Of a stretch of DNA of 64,000 bases, positions 60,026 to 64,000 are shown one piece after another. The notes beneath the pieces are model-generated. The model had not been told where the DNA came from, did not search any database, and saw only the letters and a list, made by a program, of their open reading frames with translations. The position numbers and the translations under genes are program-made. Within the stretch, counting starts at the first letter, position 1; every line of letters begins with the position of its first letter. Source of the DNA: Alphaproteobacteria bacterium (lineage in GTDB: Bacteria; Pseudomonadota; Alphaproteobacteria; Micavibrionales; Micavibrionaceae); contig JABAZY010000052.1 in the NCBI GenBank assembly GCA_018608245.1, positions 3,624-67,623 on the forward strand. The letters are read 5' to 3'.

Positions 60026-60342
60026 GTTAATGCCTCCTATTTAATTACACTTACGTACAAACCATAGTTTTCAATAATATTCAACAGCGCACGCCAAATT
60101 TAGCGCCAAAATAAGTATTTGGCACAAAGGTGACATATCCAAAATAGTAATTGGGGGATTTTTTGAAAAGAAGCATGGGGCATAACTTGATTAGCGCCAC
60201 ATAACCTCGCTTTCATAAGCTGTAAAATGTATCAAAAACACACTGTCCATACCTATATTCTACCGCGGATTCGAGTTTTCAACAATAAAATCCTGCTAAG
60301 TGGTTGATTTTAAATATTAAAAAAATCTATTAATAAGCTGAT
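60026..60342. other. 317-bp gap between rsfS and nadD with no coding frame
   Basis: No ORF with a plausible start is seen on either strand. On the minus strand a weak promoter (TTGTTG-17-TAGAAT at 60257-60285) would give a leader of roughly 230 nt ahead of rsfS, which includes the repeats GTTATGTGGCGCTAA and TTTGGCGCTAAATTTGG. That is long for a simple leader and could hold a small RNA or a control element, but I see no recognisable fold. No terminator hairpin was found. Confidence 0.3.
60033..60038 (-). promoter_or_regulatory. Perfect Shine-Dalgarno that sets the AUU start of rsfS
   Basis: AGGAGG (minus strand) lies seven bases before ATT at 60023-60025 and one base before another in-frame ATT (60029-60031). 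The first spacing is optimal. No ATG, GTG or TTG occurs in frame within the next 40 codons. Confidence 0.7.
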
Positions 60343-60978
60343 TTAACGCTGCTTATTACGGATTTGGGTGGAGGAAATATCAAGCATTTTTGCGCCATCT
60401 AGCCAGTAAATACAAGGTTTTGTGAGGTCAGTCTTACGTCCGTCCGTATCATGCCTATGGGCAACACTATCGAGCAGTTTAAGAGGGCAACCACGTACCA
60501 AATTAGTGGCAGGTGGGCGGGCTATGAATACAAGGGGCATCATATCAATAATGGAGCGCCATTTGTCCCATTTATGAAAGATAAGCGCATTATCCATGCC
60601 GCATATCCAGATGAACTCAGTTGAGGGGAAGTTAGTTTTAAGCCCCTGAATAGTCTCAAAGGTGTATTGCGTGCCCAATTCTTTTTCCAAATGCGTCGCC
60701 ATTTGTCGTGGGGAGCGGGCTGTTATCTCTTCAACTTGTTTGTGACGTTTATCGTAGGGGGCAGTATGTTTGGAATCCTTTAACGGGTTTTGTGGAGTGA
60801 CAATCCACCAGACAAAATCTAACCCAAACTTTACACGCGCCAATCTGGCAATATGCATATGGCCATCATGTGCTGGATTGAATGAGCCACCAAGCAAGCC
60901 AATACGCATATTTTTCCATCGATGGGCATCTTTTAAGGTCGGGGGCGTCAAGGCTGGAAGTGTTTGATTTTTATGCAT
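60343..60978 (-). CDS. nadD: Nicotinate-nucleotide adenylyltransferase
   Basis: NadD makes deamido-NAD from nicotinate mononucleotide and ATP. The 211-aa protein has the nucleotidyltransferase start RIGLLGGSFNPAHDGHMHIA (with the H-x-G-H motif), FVWWIVTPQNPLKD, IWICGMDNALIFHKWDKW and the C-terminal ISSTQIR. Its N-terminal 25 residues are longer than usual. It follows proA after 12 bp and precedes rsfS, which suits the proA-nadD-rsfS-rlmH linkage usual in bacteria. Confidence 0.95.
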   Translation of the reverse strand: MHKNQTLPALTPPTLKDAHRWKNMRIGLLGGSFNPAHDGHMHIARLARVKFGLDFVWWIVTPQNPLKDSKHTAPYDKRHKQVEEITARSPRQMATHLEKELGTQYTFETIQGLKTNFPSTEFIWICGMDNALIFHKWDKWRSIIDMMPLVFIARPPATNLVRGCPLKLLDSVAHRHDTDGRKTDLTKPCIYWLDGAKMLDISSTQIRNKQR

Positions 60979-60990
60979 AGGAACTAAGCC

Positions 60991-62280
60991 TTAAGGTCGC
61001 GTTTGACCAGTCCCTTTAACTAGATATTTGAAGGTCGTTAGCTGTTTTACGCCAACGGGGCCACGGGCGTGAAGCTTGCCAGTGCCAATACCAATTTCTG
61101 CGCCCATACCAAATTCACTACCGTCGGCAAATTGTGTGGAGGTATTATGCATGACAATAGCGCTATCAACTTGTAATTGAAAATCCTTCACGGCGCTTTC
61201 ATCTTCTGCAATGATGCAGTCTGTGTGATGTGAGCCGTAATGGTTGATATGCGTAATAGCTGCGTCCGCACCGTCTATATATTTAGCGCTGATTTTAGCT
61301 TCTAAATATTCTGTGCCCCAATCTTTATCTGTTGCAGGTTGAATTCTATCATCTAACGCTTGAATATCTTTATCAGCAACCACAGCACAATCATTATCAA
61401 GCAAAGCCGTTAGAATTGCTTTAACCTTTTCTGGCGCGAGCGCTTTATCAAAGAGAAGGGATTCAGCCGCTCCACAAATACCTGTGCGGCGTAATTTTGC
61501 GTTTATAATAACGCCTACGGCTAGATCAATATTAGCGCTCTCATGAATATAAATATGACAGTTCCCGTCTAGGTGAGCAAAAACGGGCATTGTGGCTTCC
61601 GCCATGACACGTCCGGTTAATCCCGCACCACCGCGTGGAATCATTACATCAATATATTCATGTGCTTTTAACATCGCGCTAACAAAGGCGCGATCTGTAG
61701 AAGGTGCCATAGAGACAGCTTCTTTGGGTAAATCATTTTGCTCTAAAGCGCGTTGCACTAAATCATGGAGCAGGGAAGATGAATGAAAGCTTTCTGACCC
61801 CCCACGCAATATCACAGCATTTTGGGATTTTAAACATAGCGCCGCCGCATCAATTGTGACGTTTGGACGGGATTCATAAATCATGCCCAGCACACCAATA
61901 GGCACAGAGATTTTTTGGATGGTTAGTCCGTTTGGGCGTGTCAATTCTTCTAACACATCACCGACAGGGTTATCGAGCGCTTGAATATCACGCACGCCTT
62001 GCGCCATTGCCTCGATACGTTCTGGCGTTAAGGTCAGGCGATCAATAAGCGCGGGCGTTAGGGATTTCTCCTTAGCTGATTCAACATCAAAGTTATTGGC
62101 TGATAAAATGTCTGCTTGATTTTCGATAATCAGATCAGCAAGACTGTCTAATGTTTGATTGATTTGTACGGGCGTGGCTTTAATTAACTGAGCACTTGCA
62201 TTTTTTGCGCCCACGCCAATTTCACGCATGACATCATCTACGTTTTTATCGGCGCTTGAGGTAAGGTTTTGTACGTTCAT
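60991..62280 (-). CDS. proA: Gamma-glutamyl phosphate reductase
   Basis: ProA reduces gamma-glutamyl phosphate to the semialdehyde in proline synthesis with NADPH. The 429-aa product has the family features: MIPRGGAGLTGRVMAEATMPVFAH, the catalytic Cys in RRTGICGAAESLL, and IYESRPNVTIDAAALCLKSQNA. The frame begins at TTG 62286, but the ATG at 62278-62280 is the likely start. No proB is in the window. It may be cotranscribed with nadD and rsfS. Confidence 0.95.
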   Translation of the reverse strand: MNVQNLTSSADKNVDDVMREIGVGAKNASAQLIKATPVQINQTLDSLADLIIENQADILSANNFDVESAKEKSLTPALIDRLTLTPERIEAMAQGVRDIQALDNPVGDVLEELTRPNGLTIQKISVPIGVLGMIYESRPNVTIDAAALCLKSQNAVILRGGSESFHSSSLLHDLVQRALEQNDLPKEAVSMAPSTDRAFVSAMLKAHEYIDVMIPRGGAGLTGRVMAEATMPVFAHLDGNCHIYIHESANIDLAVGVIINAKLRRTGICGAAESLLFDKALAPEKVKAILTALLDNDCAVVADKDIQALDDRIQPATDKDWGTEYLEAKISAKYIDGADAAITHINHYGSHHTDCIIAEDESAVKDFQLQVDSAIVMHNTSTQFADGSEFGMGAEIGIGTGKLHARGPVGVKQLTTFKYLVKGTGQTRP

Positions 62281-62329
62281 CGCCAATAGAGTATCTATTA
62301 TAGGGAAAGCTGAAAAGCTATTTTATCAA

Positions 62330-62824
62330 TTAGTTGACTTGTTTCGCCACAGAAACAATAGAAGCATCAGCTAACTTAGCGCCTTCTTTGTCATCCAATG
62401 TTTGAATGATAGCTTCTGTTGTAACGGCCACGGCTAATTCAGCGGCTTGGTTACGAATATCTGCAATTGCATTCTCTTCGATACGTTGGATACGTGAGGT
62501 TAATTGAACTTCACGACGATCCATTAACTCAGCCAAGTCTGCTTCAGCATTTTCCTTAAAGGCTTTTGCTTGCTCTTTAGCATCGGCAATAATGCCTTTT
62601 GCTTCTTCATCTGCATCACGTTGTTTACGTTGGTATTGCGCTAATAACTCTTGAGCTTCAACACGTAGTCTTTCAGCCGTTTCAATTTCAAGCTTAACTT
62701 CGTCAATACGGCCATCTAATTTACCAACAACAGATTTTGCGCCTAATTTATATGCTATGAAGGCAAATAAAACGAAAGAGATTGCAACCCAAATACCTGT
62801 GTCATGTGCTAAAAGTTCTAACAT
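62330..62824 (-). CDS. atpF: F0F1 ATP synthase subunit b
   Basis: The b subunit is part of the peripheral stalk. The 164-aa protein has one N-terminal membrane helix (about 8-28, WVAISFVLFAFIAYKLG) followed by a long charged helix with the Arg/Glu/Gln pattern of b (KLEIETAERLRVEAQELLAQYQRKQRDADEEAK). The frame could start at 62860, but the ATG at 62822-62824, one base after the b' stop, gives the normal N-terminus. It ends the Fo cluster. Confidence 0.93.
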   Translation of the reverse strand: MLELLAHDTGIWVAISFVLFAFIAYKLGAKSVVGKLDGRIDEVKLEIETAERLRVEAQELLAQYQRKQRDADEEAKGIIADAKEQAKAFKENAEADLAELMDRREVQLTSRIQRIEENAIADIRNQAAELAVAVTTEAIIQTLDDKEGAKLADASIVSVAKQVN

Positions 62825-62825
62825 A

Positions 62826-63527
62826 TTAAGCAGCCTTTGCTTTCTTTGAAATACCGTCAATTAATGACTGAATTTGCGATGGGTTAGCTTTTTTGTTGAT
62901 GATTTTTTCAACGGCCACACTAGCAACTTCAGCTGTAATGACATTCATCTCGCCCATTGCTTGGTTTTTAGCCACAAGAATACGTTCTACAACAGCTTGT
63001 ATTTCCTTTTCAGAGCGGGCTCTGTAATCATCAAATGCTTCTGCCGCTTTAGCTTTCATTTCAGTATCAACTTTTTGAATAGCTTCTGATGCGTCACTTT
63101 GAGATTTTTCGAGATTGGCATGGTAAGCATCATGAACCAAATCTGCTTCAGATGTTAGCTTCTCAGCCGTTTCTAAATCAGACTGAATATGATTTTTACG
63201 ATTTTCAATAACACCTGAAATGTCAGGTAAAGTTTTCTTCGCAAATACTACATATAAAATAGCAAATGCCACGGCTAACCAAAACACCTGTGAGGCAAAC
63301 CAAGTTGGATCAAATTGAGGTAGCCCACCTTTAGAAGCATGTTCTGCACCATGATGTACAGCTTCTTCCGCGCCGAGGGCTAACTCATTATGAGTTTTAT
63401 CAACATGAATACCATCTGCGGCAGCATCAACAACGCTATGGTCAGCACCGTGTATATCTTCAGCAGAAAATGCAGAAGATATGGTAAATAGATAGAGTGC
63501 AATAATGCTAGCAGATAAAGTTTTCAT
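62826..63527 (-). CDS. atpG: F0F1 ATP synthase subunit b', with a signal-peptide-like N-terminus
   Basis: The second stalk subunit. The 233-aa product has a signal-peptide-like start (MKTLSASIIALYLFTISSAFSA), then a His/Ala-rich segment (about 22-65, ADHSVVDAAADGIHVDKTHNE), a membrane helix at about 72-96 (FASQVFWLAVAFAILYVVFA) and a charged coiled-coil C-terminal half. The family b' is typically 160-180 aa without the N-terminal 60 residues. It is between atpE and atpF as in Alphaproteobacteria with split stalks. Confidence 0.88.
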   Translation of the reverse strand: MKTLSASIIALYLFTISSAFSAEDIHGADHSVVDAAADGIHVDKTHNELALGAEEAVHHGAEHASKGGLPQFDPTWFASQVFWLAVAFAILYVVFAKKTLPDISGVIENRKNHIQSDLETAEKLTSEADLVHDAYHANLEKSQSDASEAIQKVDTEMKAKAAEAFDDYRARSEKEIQAVVERILVAKNQAMGEMNVITAEVASVAVEKIINKKANPSQIQSLIDGISKKAKAA

Positions 63528-63545
63528 GTTACGACTTCGCCTAAA

Positions 63546-63773
63546 TTAACCTACGAATACTAGGTAAAGTGAGATCAATAGAGCAAAAATAGCCAAAGCT
63601 TCTGTCAATGCGAAAGCAAGGAAGTATTTTTTGTCTAATAATTCAGCTGCATTTGGGTTACGACCAACAGCTTCATTGTATGATGCGAAGATTAGACCCA
63701 AACCAATACCAACACCGATTAGTGGTAATAGTGCGATTGCGCCTGCAAGTAATTTAACAGCTTCTAATTCCAT
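63546..63773 (-). CDS. atpE: F0F1 ATP synthase subunit c
   Basis: The rotor ring subunit. The 75-aa protein has the two-helix hairpin: a Gly-rich helix 1 (LLPLIGVGIGLGLIFASYNE), the polar loop with RNPNAA, and helix 2 with the ion-binding carboxylate Glu in ALTEALAIFALLISL. No Gln or Ser/Thr sodium motif is evident, so the ring is likely proton-driven. AAGGAAAAAACT precedes the ATG. It lies between atpB and atpG (b'). Confidence 0.96.
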   Translation of the reverse strand: MELEAVKLLAGAIALLPLIGVGIGLGLIFASYNEAVGRNPNAAELLDKKYFLAFALTEALAIFALLISLYLVFVG

Positions 63774-63823
63774 AGTTTTTTCCTTTTCTTTTTAAACTAA
63801 GTTCGATTAACAAATTTATGTCC

Positions 63824-63837
63824 ACCGCGCAAGCGGT
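63824..63837 (-). other. Short intergenic hairpin between atpB and atpE
   Basis: On the minus strand ACCGC-TTGC-GCGGT forms a 5-bp perfect stem with a four-base loop, 12 bases after the atpB stop codon and about 50 bases before the atpE start. No T run follows, so it is not a terminator. It may protect or control the mRNA between the two genes; the atpE ribosome binding site is further on. Confidence 0.35.
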
Positions 63838-63848
63838 ATGACGGGTTT

Positions 63849-64000
63849 TTAGTGACCAATTTCAACAGTATCTTTCAAGTAAATACAGCTCAAAATAGCA
63901 AATACGTATGCCTGTAAAAAGGCGATTAATAATTCAAATCCAATTAAAACAACGTTGAAGAACATTGGGCCAATCCCCGCAAGCACACCAGTTGTGCCCA
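63849..64000 (-). CDS. atpB: F0F1 ATP synthase subunit a, 3' end only
   Basis: The window ends inside this gene. The visible C-terminal 50 codons read GTTGVLAGIGPMFFNVVLIG... and end AYVFAILSCIYLKDTVEIGH before TAA at 63849-63851. The last membrane helix (FELLIAFLQAYVFAILS) is the conserved stator helix of subunit a. It is upstream of atpE on the minus strand, in the normal Fo gene order. Confidence 0.93.
   Translation of the reverse strand, partial: GTTGVLAGIGPMFFNVVLIGFELLIAFLQAYVFAILSCIYLKDTVEIGH

Noticed and set aside
1-64000. CRISPR arrays, insertion sequences, prophage genes, rRNA genes
   Set aside because: No direct-repeat array, transposase, integrase, phage structural gene or rRNA was seen on reading through the window.

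Overview
The window is a gene-dense, AT-leaning stretch of bacterial chromosome with almost entirely housekeeping content. Several gene neighbourhoods are typical of Alphaproteobacteria: miaB-phoH-ybeY-corC-lnt-XRE regulator-metK-trmB; rimP-nusA-infB-rbfA-truB-rpsO; rlpA-dacA-tmk-holB-metG-tatD-MBL; rsfS-rlmH-envC-ctpA-divergent deacetylase-rppH; and an ATP synthase Fo cluster with separate b and b' genes. A Fur without its CxxC site, a DUF1491 gene and a CtrA-type TTAA-N7-TTAA motif agree with this. I cannot name a genus. No insertion sequence, prophage, CRISPR array or rRNA was seen.

Layout. 1-3.5 kb: a truncated unknown gene, gpmA, ppa and four small proteins of unknown function. 3.5-10.3 kb (minus strand): the translation/transcription operon, with a promoter, a leader terminator (candidate attenuator) and an uncatalogued 45-aa gene between infB and rbfA; ylxR is missing. 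10.4-21.1 kb (minus): a RhlE-like helicase, trmB, a membrane protein, metK, an XRE regulator, lnt, corC, ybeY, phoH and miaB. 21.1-30.3 kb: a 2-hydroxyacid dehydrogenase, small exported Cys proteins, a cation efflux pump, an alanine/glycine symporter, an intergenic region with clustered DnaA boxes plus a CtrA motif, a large membrane/coiled-coil protein, a HAD phosphatase, a RatA/Coq10-like protein and an orphan MraZ-like protein. 30.5-36.7 kb: gatCAB, ruvX, a methyltransferase and a zinc peptidase. 36.7-44.9 kb: a divergent CbiB/CobD-like membrane protein, rpmB, an atypical tgt, a degenerate GGDEF protein, upp, an orphan PAS histidine kinase, fur, DUF1491 and tRNA-Ser. 45-54.3 kb: a cell-wall and replication cluster (YdcF, MltB, RlpA, DacA, Tmk, HolB, MetG, TatD, MBL hydrolase). 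54.2-62.3 kb (minus): a sugar transferase, rppH, the divisome/peptidoglycan trio, rlmH, rsfS (apparently starting at AUU), nadD and proA. 62.3-64 kb (minus): atpF, atpG (b'), atpE and the 3' end of atpB.

The genes fall into three jobs: making and maturing the translation apparatus (IF-2, NusA, RimP, RbfA, TruB, S15, L28, MiaB, TrmB, Tgt, YbeY, RsfS, RlmH, GatCAB, MetG); building and cutting the envelope (Lnt, MltB, RlpA, DacA, CtpA, EnvC-like, sugar transferase); and central metabolism with energy coupling (GpmA, Ppa, MetK, Upp, NadD, ProA, ATP synthase Fo). The observations most worth following up are the DnaA/CtrA box cluster at 26.4 kb, a Tgt lacking three zinc cysteines and with a eukaryote-like pocket glycine, the AUU start of rsfS, the rimP leader attenuator, the orphan MraZ and the divergent CbiB-like protein.
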